Of a DNA stretch of 64,000 nucleotides, positions 58,401 to 64,000 are shown one piece after another; position 1 is the stretch's first letter, and the number at the start of each line of letters is the position of its first letter. Source of the stretch: Bacteroidota bacterium. Lineage in GTDB: Bacteria; Bacteroidota; Bacteroidia; Bacteroidales; FEN-979. Where the stretch lies: NCBI GenBank assembly GCA_026391835.1, contig JAPLDF010000012.1:1-64000 (forward strand). The letters run 5' to 3'. The notes under the pieces are model-generated. The model saw only the letters and a list, made by a program, of their open reading frames with translations, did not search any database and was not told the origin of the DNA. Both the position numbers and the translations under genes were made by a program.

Positions 58401-58942
58401 TCGTTACCCGTTGAAATTCCTGTGCCCAGGAATATCGTTCCGCCGTCTGTTGCAAGGGGTGTGGAGGAGGAGCCTGATACAGTGCACCGGGTGATTGTAT
58501 TATTAACCGCATCAGCCATAAACCGGATGGTCGAAGTATTGACGGCTGATGATGTGCTTAGGTTAGAGATCGTCAGCGAATTACCACCGGTATTCAACCC
58601 GTCGATGGTCACATGGTCGGCGCCGTTCAAACTGATAAGCGCAGCCCCGCTGGCACTCCCCGAAACAGTTCTTGCCCCGGCCGGATGAATTACCAGCGAA
58701 GTCCATGCCCCTGCGTTCAAACCAATTGTGCCCGGTTCGGTCGTTAAATCCTGCGTGATGGTAATGATGATGCTTGCTCCGGTCTGTGTCCCGCCGTTGA
58801 TGGCGGCAAAGGCCCCGGTTGCATTTGTCAGTGAGGTATAACTTCCATTGCCTCCACCGGTAGCGCCGCTCACGGTGACCTGGGCATATGATGTTGCAGC
58901 AAACAGTAACATCATGTTGACGAGTAATAATAGCTTTTTCAT
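46427..58942 (-). CDS. Giant 4171-aa secreted beta-helix repeat protein with T9SS type A sorting domain
   Basis: I chose the ATG at 58942, giving the signal peptide MKKLLLLVNMMLLFAATSYA; the longer start adds 33 residues with no signal. Five tandem units follow, each a right-handed beta-helix of parallel turns (ISNNIIT, IYNLSSG, VYNNLIG types) ending in a GADEF motif. An Ig-like linker (DRTL-G-I-D, PRIYYKKNSGTW, V-YYVIAQD) follows three of them. The first three units are about 890 residues each; the last two are shorter at about 610. Then come an Ig domain (ASANPVFTGTAVTFTAVPVNGG), the shared Gly-rich module (CFDAIQTITVAGGG...GGYMHGFI) and a T9SS signal (KVYPNPTEGVFALEF...RIIRQ). It is probably a long surface fibre or adhesin. 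The target is unknown. The gene is intact through 12.5 kb. A 731-aa lipoprotein is 67 bp upstream. Confidence 0.9.
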   Translation of the reverse strand: MKKLLLLVNMMLLFAATSYAQVTVSGATGGGNGSYTSLTNATGAFAAINGGTQTGASIIITITQDLTTEPGTIGLNAGAWTSLVIHPAGARTVSGSASGAALISLNGADHVTIDGLNTGGNSLTISNLSTSSAVNTSTIRFMADAVNNTITRCTVSGSSSTPLATDGGTIFLGTGISTGNDSTTISYCNIGPAGAALPSKGIYANGSTGSSAAANSNVTIANCEIYDFFLSGGCAGVYTLAGNSAWSIVDNLIYQTSPRIFTVAGTLNGIYFANSTTGSNINITGNTIGYGSNTATGTLSLTGTGIAAAFQGIYLVAASNTSIASNVCNNLISDISLTSSTGTFYGITNASYKSINTLHIDTNVVKNIGIFTSKGMATGISAGDANIITCNSNTLDNISRNTGGFIYGIQYGSPSTITISGNTIKNLHSASTSSSYNFYGLYSEGNPGVTHIINNSIYNLTSSSASTQTIIGWYANTQAGSSTVVQNNSIYNLSAAGNATIYGMKLYTGSNLEISGNQIYSISGAAGLCGISTGSFNLANIFRNKIYSLSCPSETGWLYGLYINTGSTTTMNVYNNFMGDLNTPAATSPLSLIGAYIGSGIVNFYYNTIYLNATSSGSMFGSAAVYAQAGVSVMLDMRNNVIVNTSVANGGSNTAAYRRTGSTPAGYAATSNNNLFYAGTPGPYNVIMYDGTNAYQTIAAYKTAIGPSCDALSVTENPHWTSISGNDLNYLHIAPSIPTQIESGGAPVAGYSNDYDGDIRNPATPDIGADEFAGTMIDVTAPAISFTALPNSCNNSDRTLQGVIISDISGVPVTGTLVPRIYYKKNSGTWHSQPGVLTSGSATYGTWSFTIVTADMGGVTGNDVVSYFVIAQDVAPTGNIRSNPADGLVAVNVNTVTTPPNAPVSYTVLATLSGSYNVGLNGQYPTLTAAVGAYNNACLGGPVTFILTSAAYSAGEVFPVTIHNNAYASTTNTLTIQPAGGVNVVISGTQAGPLIDFSGADYVIINGLNAGGSSLAISNTNAGSAVNTSTLRFIADATHNTITNCTVSGSACMALATDGGTIFFSTGITTGNDNNTISHCKIGPAGSSLPSKGIYDHGNPGSSYDVNSSITITNCEIYDFFLTGGCTGITILTGQYWNIINNKIYQTAPRTFTSAGAMNGIYYANSMNGTPVNITNNTIGYATSSGTGTLTLTGSGVAGSFKGIYIVQSGGENLQCNLYSNVISDISLTSSTGTFYGIYNGITYTSNVMSFDTNQVKNIHILTTTDTVAGIYAGGGSSVTCNMNVVNNITRNTGGVFFGIRSVAPYTLNFTGNTVSNLTSASTSSVADFFGLYSSGIPVNETVTDNNIFNLTTSSTGAQTIMGFNSPTSTGTKTIQNNNIYGLSGTGGTTIYGIRAGAGTTMEISGNKLYSFSNALLVTGINTISCTTCKIFKNKIYDLSSANSNATVYGLYISGGTTINVYNNLIGDLRATAANSDHPLAGIFINSYTPANIYYNTVFLNAVSSGALFGSSAIYIAESSALDMRNNIFVNTSVPKGAGITATYRREGTSLANYAGTSNNNLFYAGTPGTHNLIMYDGTNAYQTLASYKTAVGPTRDAFSITENPAWVSTSGGDASYLHITVLQPTQIESGGAPVASYTTDYDGDSRNTVKPDIGADEFAGVVMDVTAPVISYSAMANSCSLADRTLSGVMISDVSGVPLTGTLVPRIYYKKNSGTWYSHPGVLTSGSASNGTWSFTIVAADMGGVAGNDVVSYYVIAQDVSTQNNLSSDPAAGLVATSVNSVTTPPSTPNTFTVLATLSGTYTVGTGGHYPTLTEAVNAYNGACLAGPVIFSLTGASYSGSESFPIVIQANTGSSAINTLTIKPATGVNVVVSGTNAGPLVDLNGADHVTFDGLNSGGSSLTISNTNSGTAANTSTLRFIADATHNTITNCTITGSSGMALTTDGGTIFFSNGTVTGNDNNTISNCSIAPAGTSLPSKGIYGKGSTGSPALANSNVTISNCDIYNFFQTTGCAGIYILTGNTGWNIANNKFYQAASRTFTAAGTMNGIYFANASYGNNIQITGNTIGYASNAGAGTLTLTGSGVAGSFQGIYLAAASTADTACNISNNIITDISLTSSTGTFSGICNASIASSNAISINTNTVQNIGILTTNDTVTGICAGGAANLNCNANLVDNITRNTGGIVYGIRYVSPITVTCNGNNISNLASTGASASSDLFGLYSSGTSSTETILNNNIYNITSVSTGAETIVGWYANAQSGASTDARNNNIYNLSAAGGATIYGLNLALGSSFGVTGNTVHSCSGAMNLYGMYIASGANGTISNNEIYNLSSGNTNPTVCGLYNAGASLKIFNNLIGDLRAASANAALPIKGIYNADNFSDIYFNTVYINATSSGSLFGSTAVYSHITPITLRNNILVNTSTPNGAGYTSAYCRDATWLGDYTSNSDNNLFYAGTPGEHNVIMYDGTNAYQTLAAYKAAVEPGRDASSVTENPHWISTSSSDPAYLRIDPSFPTQIESGGIPVAGCTTDFDGDTRNAIRPDIGADEFTGTNIDKVAPVISYTMLNDSCINSSRWLTGVTITDITGVPDTGNLVPRIYYKKNSGTWQYPQPGQLMSGTLTNGTWRFHIVTNALETGDLIYYYVIAQDVASPMNITSNPSANMVATDVTNVTTPPSNPSFYQVLPGLSGTYAVGKNLQYPNLQAAAYAYNNSCLHGPVTFMLMDASYTGDSNIITIHSNPCANATNILTIKPATGNQAVISCEVPNSPVIKIEGAKYVTIDGSNCGYDDRSLTITNTSTTGPTAVSLASSGTGAGASHVIIKNCNISTETCTTTGYGIAVGGVTSGTPGSDNDNVSLINNLITGADIGIYACGNAAVSSNGMDNLTVTNNSVGTSTLNPCIGIQAGNGLNCSISDNYISVQTSSWTPVGISLETGFVSSAITGNNITCVNTTSAGFFGGRGITVGTGLTGSSLTIANNFISGVTGMNNAGFNSSSSMGIGIGMIGYSDNLATTTGGINLYYNTVNMYGSYTAAAACHTTALYAGSGASALDVRDNIFMNSMNNTNVSGTGSKNYSVYSAAANMAFNNLNYNDYYVSGVQGVLGSYLNSDITTLEAWQAATGKDANSKNILPGFISPSDLHMVSATNTPLDNLGTPIAGITVDFDDAPRSLATPDIGADEFTSPAAADMGATTLVSPAAIACYSSAETVTVTIKNYSATLMDFTLTPVTVSVTATGGYSSSIVISTGTLAFNATRNITLPAAINMSADGSYTFNAQTQVAGDALPGNNAMMPVTILVTGMASGTNTVGSGGTYSTLTAAVAAYNSATCLRGPVIFSLTDATYPGETFPIIINANAMANATNTLTIKPAPGVNPVISGSGTSAILKLNGADYVILDGSNNGTNSRNLTIENTSTDTSSVVVWNGSAAPSDGATLNIVKNCILKGSGANNTLAGLFSGSGTMPGNAAEASNSGCVFQNNSCIKSRKGIMVAGTGGQTGNVISQNSIGSETESDYIGSVGMSLSNCSGIEVTQNTIFNLITSSPNPVGMDIRTGVLNSRIDGNVVRSIRYTGTGSYGGKGMNINTGNAESNLVVSNNMISDILGDGWSDLSSDAIVGIRLGATGGAFTTTGGINLYYNTVNLGSGSFSGNAAGTLSAALYLGPATSALDIRDNLFVTNLVNSNAPGAKTYSIYSAAANTAFSPIDYNDYSVSGTQGVLGYLGSERSDLAGIISGFGGNANSRNIAPVFITATDLHLVSDGNFALDGLGTPITGITTDIDDDTRNPATPDMGADEFSVHGGLDMGATALVAPDASGCYNTAETITVAIKNYSVAPIDFSMNPVKVTVTATGGYASDAVLAYGTLAGNTTLEVSMPATINMGTSGDYTFNANTVVTGGDNTPANDAMSAVTRTANALLQASVTISASANPVFTGTAVTFTAVPVNGGTAPAYMWTVNGLNVPGATNSGYTYIPVDGDVITCTLTSNASCTLHIPVISSTVIMSVNTVAISIVLQNLDITGTQCFDAIQTITVAGGGNTFVVQNGGNVTMIAGQNIDYLPGTVVEPGGYMHGFITESGEYCGSKAPSMVATGEDANNITQARPFFKVYPNPTEGVFALEFDGIGFPEKIHVEIYNMTGEKILSTDLSGERIYNLSLSGKPAGIYLLKVVSGHIAKTVRIIRQ
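47200..58870 (-). repeat. Five tandem beta-helix units inside the 4171-aa gene
   Basis: Unit boundaries estimated from the protein landmarks are about 58870-56210, 56210-53545, 53545-50905, 50905-49060 and 49060-47200. Units 1-3 are about 2.65 kb each; units 4 and 5 are about 1.85 kb. Each of units 2-5 begins with VG-x3-YPTLTAAV-like sequence and each ends with DIGADEF or DMGADEF. DNA blocks recur with few changes, for example the codons for YYKKNSGTW at about 56480, 53820 and 51160. Confidence 0.85.
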
Positions 58943-59009
58943 GTGGTTTGATTTGGGATTCCTTGGGAAATGTGGCACTTTTAAACAATGTTTCAGGGGG
59001 TCGCCGGAC

Positions 59010-61205
59010 CTAATGCACGAGACTATACCCCCTGTAAACAAACTGAAAACCCTGCTGGAATTTCATACTGGCGGCAACGGATACAGGAAAGCCCGGGGTT
59101 TCGAAATAATACTGAACGCCCGGCGTGTACTTCGCATTTATGTTCACTTTCGTGGAACCAAAGCGACATATCGTATCTCCTGCTTTTAATTTCGGAAATT
59201 TCGTGTACACCACGTTGCCGGAAACATAGGAATGAGAACTCCCTGTGCACACAGTGCCGATGTTTACAAATCCGGTCGTATCCACCGGCATGTTGTAATG
59301 CATGTCAAAATAACCCCATGCCTGGAGAGTATCTGTAACACCAGGTTCCTTGTCGGGCGTTGATTCTGTTCCGGTCGATATGTCAAGAAGCCAGGCATCG
59401 GCGATGGCGTAGTAATTGCTTTGAGCCGGAGTAATCCCCGACCACCACATGTTTCCTGCTGTGTTGTATGGATAGGAAAAATTGTTGGCTGCCACCTTTT
59501 TAAGGCTGCCCTTCGAACCTGTCGCTTCAAACGGAACAGTCAAAGAGTTTCCGTCCAGGCTTTTGTTGAAATTGCTGAAATCAAACGGGTGGGGAAGTTT
59601 CTTCCACCCGGCAGTAATCTGTGAGTTGGAGAGAAGCATGGTGCCCCATGGCCAGGCGGCCGAAAAATAACCAAACTTCATGGTGCATGTAGTGGTTTTT
59701 GTTAATGAGGGCTGTTGGCTTAAATCTGACGGGTTGTAATACTTCATGGTTACATATCCTGTGATTGCCGGGTAATGCACCCAGGGATCAAGGGAGCTGT
59801 TGTCATTGACCTGAATGTGCATTTTCCCGTCTGGCCAGGGTGTGTCGGGCGTATCATAGCATTCAAACCGGTAACTGTTCCAGCTGTAACCGGGATGGCA
59901 GGTATTGTTCTGGTCCCATACGGTATAGGGTATCTGGCTTGCCTTAATATTTAGCGGATATGCACTGACGGCATTCGGCCCGATGATCAGGTTCAGCGGA
60001 CCGTATGCATTGAATGCGTAGGCCTGCGGGATGAGGACATGCCCGCACATCACCGGGTACGGGATATTCAGGGCATCATAAATCTGGTTGGCCACAAGCT
60101 GTGAGCGGGCCATGACGTTTCCAAAGAGGATGTCAGGTGCAAGACCCGATGCTGCATAGCCCATGTCGTGTTTGAACAGGCTCGTATCCCTGTATTCATA
60201 AATGTTTGCAACAAGGGAATCAACGGTTGAGAGAAAGCATTGAACCTCCGGTACGATAACCGGAACGACATCGCCATACCAGAAAAGGCTGTCCTTGCTA
60301 TATATCCCGGTTGGATCTTTCACATTACAAGCGTTCAGCATGATGATGGCGGCCTGGAACTGGTAGTTTACAACTGTCAGAAAGTAACTTTCAAGAATCG
60401 TATAGGCATTCATGGCATCAGTACTGTTATGAATTTTACCCCTGCATTTCGGGACCAGCGTTTTTTCGTAGGCCGACAAGGCATTCACGCCCGATCCAAC
60501 GGCAGGTACGATATCCTGGTACATCTCATTGATGATGGTTGTCATTGAACTTTCCAGCGGGGCATTGTAGATCGCATCTGCATAGCCCGGCACTGCAGCT
60601 GCGGCCGCATTCATCAGAAGAATGTTGGATTGTTTGGTCGAATCCGAGTACCACAGCGCCGCAGTACTCGAGTAATACATAAATCCGCTGGATAATCCGG
60701 GAGCCATGGCCGAATTCACAAGACCAATCTGCTGGTTGAGATCCCCGCTTACAATAAATGATGTAAGGTCATTGACATCGATTTGCAAATTATCACCCAT
60801 GGTGGTAATTGCAGCGGACAGGGTTGAAATTTGACCTGTTATGGCATCCAGCTGGTCATCAACTTCCTTAAAATCAGCCTTAACGGAATAGTGATCAAAG
60901 ATATCAAAAAGTAATCCGCCAATATGAAGCCCAAGGCCCAAACCCTCCCCCTTTTCAATCCCGACTGTATGTCCCAGCTTTGGAAGAATTGAGGCGGGAA
61001 AAGCTGCATGATTGGCGATTTCCAGGTCTGTCATTATGTTTAGCGGTTTATTCGGGAATACATCCGGTATCCCGGCAGGGGATGGCCCAGGCTGTACCGG
61101 GATGTAATCGGCCCCCCACTTCCTGCATGAACTGGTTCCGATAAGGACCAGCGCGATCAGCATGGCCAGCAACAAGGTTTTTCTGAGCAGATTTTTCGTT
61201 TTCAT
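59010..61205 (-). CDS. Large lipoprotein with N-terminal coiled-coil helices, unknown function (731 aa)
   Basis: A lipobox near Cys27 (LIGTSSC) shows an exported lipoprotein. Residues 30-90 are Pro-rich, then LGLGLHIGGLLFDIFDHY is a Gly/hydrophobic stretch. Next comes a predicted coiled coil at about 108-165 (FKEVDDQLDAITGQISTL, then ITTMGDNLQIDVNDL). The middle is helical and hydrophobic (ILLMNAAAAAVPGYADAI). The last 300 residues are beta-rich with Trp/Tyr and an all-beta end (GFQFVYRGYSLVH). This helix-then-beta order recalls some pore-forming toxins, but I see no conserved motif and claim no function. It lies 67 bp upstream of the 4171-aa gene, so the two may be one transcript. Confidence 0.6.
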   Translation of the reverse strand: MKTKNLLRKTLLLAMLIALVLIGTSSCRKWGADYIPVQPGPSPAGIPDVFPNKPLNIMTDLEIANHAAFPASILPKLGHTVGIEKGEGLGLGLHIGGLLFDIFDHYSVKADFKEVDDQLDAITGQISTLSAAITTMGDNLQIDVNDLTSFIVSGDLNQQIGLVNSAMAPGLSSGFMYYSSTAALWYSDSTKQSNILLMNAAAAAVPGYADAIYNAPLESSMTTIINEMYQDIVPAVGSGVNALSAYEKTLVPKCRGKIHNSTDAMNAYTILESYFLTVVNYQFQAAIIMLNACNVKDPTGIYSKDSLFWYGDVVPVIVPEVQCFLSTVDSLVANIYEYRDTSLFKHDMGYAASGLAPDILFGNVMARSQLVANQIYDALNIPYPVMCGHVLIPQAYAFNAYGPLNLIIGPNAVSAYPLNIKASQIPYTVWDQNNTCHPGYSWNSYRFECYDTPDTPWPDGKMHIQVNDNSSLDPWVHYPAITGYVTMKYYNPSDLSQQPSLTKTTTCTMKFGYFSAAWPWGTMLLSNSQITAGWKKLPHPFDFSNFNKSLDGNSLTVPFEATGSKGSLKKVAANNFSYPYNTAGNMWWSGITPAQSNYYAIADAWLLDISTGTESTPDKEPGVTDTLQAWGYFDMHYNMPVDTTGFVNIGTVCTGSSHSYVSGNVVYTKFPKLKAGDTICRFGSTKVNINAKYTPGVQYYFETPGFPVSVAASMKFQQGFQFVYRGYSLVH

Positions 61206-61262
61206 GGTTTTCAGATCAGTAGTAATTGATTTGCAGTTTTTATATTGTGAACTCGTATCATG

Positions 61263-61403
61263 TTATGCAATATCAAATCCGCCTGCACCTGGCCGGGGTG
61301 CAGGGCATCCGGCTTTTATGGTGAAGGAGGCTGCAGCCGTCCCTGCCAGGGCAAACATCAATGCAAACGTTATAGCTGTGATGATCGGATCTTCAGGGTT
61401 CAT
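61263..61403 (-). CDS. Possible 46-aa membrane peptide at the head of the giant operon
   Basis: ATG at 61403 gives 46 residues: MNPEDPIITAITFALMFALA, then GTAAASFTIKAGC and a Pro/Gly end (APRPGAGGFDI). It has one membrane helix and a short tail. A longer frame from 61481 has no supporting signal. It ends 57 bp before the 731-aa lipoprotein and lies about 110 bp after a TATATTTG element, so it could be the first gene of that transcript. Small size makes a chance ORF possible. Confidence 0.35.
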   Translation of the reverse strand: MNPEDPIITAITFALMFALAGTAAASFTIKAGCPAPRPGAGGFDIA

Positions 61404-61513
61404 GGCAGTTAATGGCAGATGTAAGGTTGAGAAGAATGTCGACTGCTTTATCCGGAGTGGAGCAACTCCCTGAAAGAACAAAGGACAATGGAACTGTTTA
61501 ATCTTTAACAGAT

Positions 61514-61521
61514 CAAATATA
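61514..61521 (-). promoter_or_regulatory. Putative -7 element (TATATTTG)
   Basis: It matches the consensus on the minus strand upstream of the 46-aa and 731-aa genes. The gap 61404-61677 is otherwise A/T-rich without a gene that I can support. Confidence 0.45.
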
Positions 61522-61677
61522 CGTTAATTAATTCTATTGTAATAAAAAAATGTTAGGTGGGGAAATTTTAATACACTGAAAAATAAAATAATTTGTCAGG
61601 GGATAATATAACCACCCCGGGCGTGAACCGGAAAAAACATGAGGCCTGATGTTGACCGATGAATGAAGATCGCTGGT

Positions 61678-62691
61678 TTACCTGGTCATCCAGACCGTTT
61701 TGAATTCGGCGGACATGTCGACCTGTTTCCATTTGTTCACCGTAAGGGAATCTTTCCAGGCCGGGACAGGTGAGCCATGATACGGCGGATAGGCATATTC
61801 GCGGGTAGCATCGTCGTGGTTCAGCAGGAATTCGGCATGCGGGTATTTGCTGGTTGAAGCCATGTGAAACATGCCAAAATCGCCGGTGGTGTTGCCGAAG
61901 ACAAATACAGGGACTTTGCCGATTTGTGAATAAATATTCAGGCTCTTCCCGTTTTTATCGTTTTTCGGCGGGAAAATTCCTTTGCCGATCAGGAACATCG
62001 TCTTTTTTTGACCAGGGTCATATACCGGTACCATCATCTGCCGCGTGCCGATCAGGTGCGACCTGTCCAGCGCAATTGTTTGCGGACAAACACTCCAGAC
62101 AACACCCTGCACCGAACCGGAAACCACGTACACCGAAAATTGATTTTCTTTCAGGTATTTCACCAGTTCCACCATCGGCTGGTAAAACATCCTTGCCAGT
62201 GGAATATGGTATTTCTGGTCGGCTGTCCTTGACAAAAAGGAACGGGCCGAATCGACATATGCCTCATGGTCAATCCCTTCATAGGCTTTCCATACCATTG
62301 AGTCGACATAGTTGACAGATGGTGATACCCAATGGTTCAGCACGGAGGTGTCGGCCTGGTTTTTGGCGAGTTTTCTGGCAAACTGGTATTCAGGCTGATT
62401 TAATAAACCCGGATTTTTTGCCGACTGCCGGTTGAGCCCGTTCACAGCGGCATACATTTCAAACCATAAGGGGGTTTCACAGGTCAGGGTGCCATCCATG
62501 TCGAAAACGGCGATGCGGTCTGCAACCGGGATCTCCTTTACCGCCTTGCTGATGTAGTCCAGGATTGACTTTTTAACCGGGGTGTCGTTCCACGAGGGCA
62601 AAGGATCGTTGTTGTGCTTTGCCTGGCTGAATGAAGAGAAGCAAAGAAAGGAAAAAATCGTGGCCCAGAGATAAAAAAGAAGTGTTTTCAT
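61678..62691 (-). CDS. Secreted HAD-family acid phosphatase-like protein (337 aa)
   Basis: I chose the ATG at 62691. It gives the signal peptide MKTLLFYLWATIFSFLCFSS; the upstream ATG adds 15 charged residues. The HAD catalytic motif I is AVFDMDGTLT (Asp64 nucleophile, Asp66). Motif II is VYVVSGSVQG, and a motif III/IV region is PVFVFGNTTGDFGMF. The order fits the phosphoserine-phosphatase-like HAD group with a cap domain between motifs I and II. It is an exported phosphatase of unknown substrate. It is divergent from the aldo/keto reductase. Confidence 0.88.
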   Translation of the reverse strand: MKTLLFYLWATIFSFLCFSSFSQAKHNNDPLPSWNDTPVKKSILDYISKAVKEIPVADRIAVFDMDGTLTCETPLWFEMYAAVNGLNRQSAKNPGLLNQPEYQFARKLAKNQADTSVLNHWVSPSVNYVDSMVWKAYEGIDHEAYVDSARSFLSRTADQKYHIPLARMFYQPMVELVKYLKENQFSVYVVSGSVQGVVWSVCPQTIALDRSHLIGTRQMMVPVYDPGQKKTMFLIGKGIFPPKNDKNGKSLNIYSQIGKVPVFVFGNTTGDFGMFHMASTSKYPHAEFLLNHDDATREYAYPPYHGSPVPAWKDSLTVNKWKQVDMSAEFKTVWMTR

Positions 62692-62800
62692 GTTTTTTGG
62701 TTTTTTGATTTTTTTATCATCAGCGGGATTCTCCATGGCTGCTGACTGTAATAAACATTCACGGTATAAATATCGGAAATAAATGCGCCTGAGAAACCAT

Positions 62801-62808
62801 TACCTTTG
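62801..62808 (+). promoter_or_regulatory. Putative -7 element (TACCTTTG) that decides the start
   Basis: It matches the consensus 16 bp before the ATG at 62825. It lies after the earliest ATG (62783), which excludes that longer start. Confidence 0.5.
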
Positions 62809-62824
62809 CAAAAAAAATATTTAT

Positions 62825-63853
62825 ATGAGATACAACATATTGGGAAATACGGGGGTACTCGTTTCAGAACTGTGCCTGGGTACGATGACATTCGGGGGCA
62901 GGGGTTTCTGGAAACCGATCGGGGAACTCCCGCAGGATGAGGTTGACCAGATTGTAAAAACAGCGATTGACCACGGAATCAATTTTATCGATACCGCCAA
63001 TGTTTATTCCGAGGGCGTGTCGGAGATTATGACGGGAAAAGCGTTGCAATCGCTCGGGATCAACCGCCAGGAAATTTTTCTTGCCACAAAGGTAAGGGGC
63101 CGCATGGGCCCCGGAACAAACCAGGTCGGCCTGTCACGGCTGCACATCATCAGCAGCGTCGACGACAGCCTTGCACGGCTGGGAATGTCGCACATTGACA
63201 TGCTCTACATCCATGGCGTCGACCCGGTCACCCCGCTTGAAGAGACCATGCGCGGGCTGGAGGATGTGGTCCGGGCCGGCAAGGTGAGGTATATCGGCAT
63301 CAGCAACCATCCAGCATGGATGGTAATGAAAGCAAACTGTCATGCAGAGAAGATGGGCTGGACAAAGTTTGTGGCCCTTCAAAACTATTATTCCATTGCG
63401 GGCAGGGACATCGAGCGCGAAATCGTCCCGATGGCGCTTGCCGAAGGGTTGGGGCTGATGCCGTGGAGCCCGCTGGCAGGAGGCTTTCTTTCGGGCAAAT
63501 TTACCCGTGATAAACTAAAAGCAGGGGAGAGCCGCAGGGATGAATTTGATTTTCCCCCCATCGACAAGGAGAAGGCATATGATATCATCGATGCAATGGC
63601 CGAAGTTGGGGCTCAATACCAGGTTTCGGTTGCGCAGGTGGCGCTGGCATGGATGCTGCGCAAACCAGCCGTAACCAGCATCATCATCGGGGCGAAAAGA
63701 AAGGAGCAGTTGCTTGACAACATCGCCGCAACCGGGCTGCAGCTGTCGGATGATGACATGAAAAAGCTGGACCTGATCAGCGCGCTGGTGCCGGAATACC
63801 CCGGCTGGATGGTCGAACGGCAAATGGCAGGGCGATTACCGGAAAACCCTTAA
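62825..63853 (+). CDS. Aldo/keto reductase (342 aa)
   Basis: I chose the ATG at 62825, after the TACCTTTG element; the protein then opens with MRYNILGNTGVLVSELCLGT, the normal family start. The tetrad is Asp56 (FIDTANVYSEG), Tyr61, Lys89 (LATKVRG) and His130 (LYIHGVDP). The NADP-binding end is SIIIGAKRKEQLLDNI. It is of the AKR group that includes YajO/YdhF-like cytosolic reductases, with an unknown carbonyl substrate. It shares no operon with the first AKR at 17 kb. Confidence 0.93.
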   Translation: MRYNILGNTGVLVSELCLGTMTFGGRGFWKPIGELPQDEVDQIVKTAIDHGINFIDTANVYSEGVSEIMTGKALQSLGINRQEIFLATKVRGRMGPGTNQVGLSRLHIISSVDDSLARLGMSHIDMLYIHGVDPVTPLEETMRGLEDVVRAGKVRYIGISNHPAWMVMKANCHAEKMGWTKFVALQNYYSIAGRDIEREIVPMALAEGLGLMPWSPLAGGFLSGKFTRDKLKAGESRRDEFDFPPIDKEKAYDIIDAMAEVGAQYQVSVAQVALAWMLRKPAVTSIIIGAKRKEQLLDNIAATGLQLSDDDMKKLDLISALVPEYPGWMVERQMAGRLPENP

Positions 63854-63913
63854 AATTTGACTTTTAAGATAATTTTATTGCTTTTGAACACCAGGCTGTT
63901 TCAGCCCGTTTTT

Positions 63914-64000
63914 TCAGATTTCCAGGTTGATCCCAAGGGTATACGAATGGTTTTTGGGAAAGGTATTGAAGGAATCCACCCCGGGGGAGTTGTAGTTGAA
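63914..64000 (-). CDS. C-terminus of an outer-membrane barrel protein, TonB-receptor-like (partial)
   Basis: The last 28 codons of a minus-strand gene are present and the window edge cuts the rest. The end FPKNHSYTLGINLEI with an aromatic/hydrophobic last strand is typical of TonB-dependent receptors and other large barrels in Bacteroidota. Nothing more can be said from the fragment. Confidence 0.6.
   Translation of the reverse strand, partial: FNYNSPGVDSFNTFPKNHSYTLGINLEI

Noticed and set aside
58943-59041. Longer N-terminus of the 4171-aa protein
   Set aside because: It overlaps the end of the upstream lipoprotein gene and puts 33 polar residues before a clear signal peptide.
59010-61205. 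Cry-like or haemolysin-type pore-forming toxin
   Set aside because: The helix-then-beta layout and the coiled coil suggest it, but no motif of a named toxin family is visible, so I left it as unknown.

Overview
The window looks like the chromosome of a member of the phylum Bacteroidota. Four lines of evidence support this. Several long secreted proteins end in type IX secretion (T9SS) type A sorting domains with PNPT/PNPA motifs. There are many TAnnTTTG -7 promoter elements at sensible distances from starts. LruC-domain, DUF4242 and 7TM-AraC proteins are present. The right edge cuts the end of a TonB-receptor-like barrel. There is no rRNA, tRNA or other marker gene, so I do not go below phylum. 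I see no prophage, CRISPR array or intact insertion sequence.

Layout. 1-1.25 kb is a degraded edge: a transposase-like C-terminal tail, a small membrane protein with a probable upstream frameshift, one copy of a dispersed repeat, and a start-less gene fragment. 1.27-6.5 kb holds a 57-aa gene and a 1660-aa secreted beta-helix protein. 6.6-11.5 kb holds a TPR/HTH regulator, an SGNH-like secreted protein, an OmpA protein, palindromic repeats and a DUF4242 protein. 11.6-15.6 kb is a 1301-aa LamG/Ig secreted protein. 15.8-20.5 kb holds a PQQ-type beta-propeller, an aldo/keto reductase and a zinc alcohol dehydrogenase facing a 7TM-AraC regulator. 20.6-30.1 kb is a mixed block: a T9SS cargo, an O-antigen-ligase/TPR protein, a CAP protein, an 18-residue-repeat protein, an EamA permease, a serine hydrolase with TPRs, and a methyltransferase/NAD(P)-binding operon. 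30.1-30.4 kb is a repeat element with a 15-copy octamer array.

30.7-38 kb holds a LamG/LruC lipoprotein, an AraC regulator with a methyltransferase and a His-rich membrane protein, and an arylsulfotransferase-like T9SS cargo. 37.9-46.3 kb is a cell-envelope region. It has two unrelated L,D-transpeptidases, an NlpC/P60 hydrolase, an ABC-2 exporter, a glycerophosphodiester phosphodiesterase and two barrel-like proteins, in two compact operons. 46.4-61.5 kb is dominated by a 4171-aa secreted protein built from five repeated beta-helix units. A 731-aa lipoprotein and perhaps a 46-aa membrane peptide lie upstream of it in the same direction. The right end has a secreted HAD phosphatase, a second aldo/keto reductase and the barrel fragment.

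The main theme is surface export. Three giant proteins (at 1.3, 11.7 and 46.4 kb) end in the same two-part cassette: a Gly-rich module of about 70 residues followed by the T9SS signal. The most interesting items are that cassette, the internally amplified giant and its upstream partners, the dispersed inverted-repeat element, and several proteins built from unusual short repeats.
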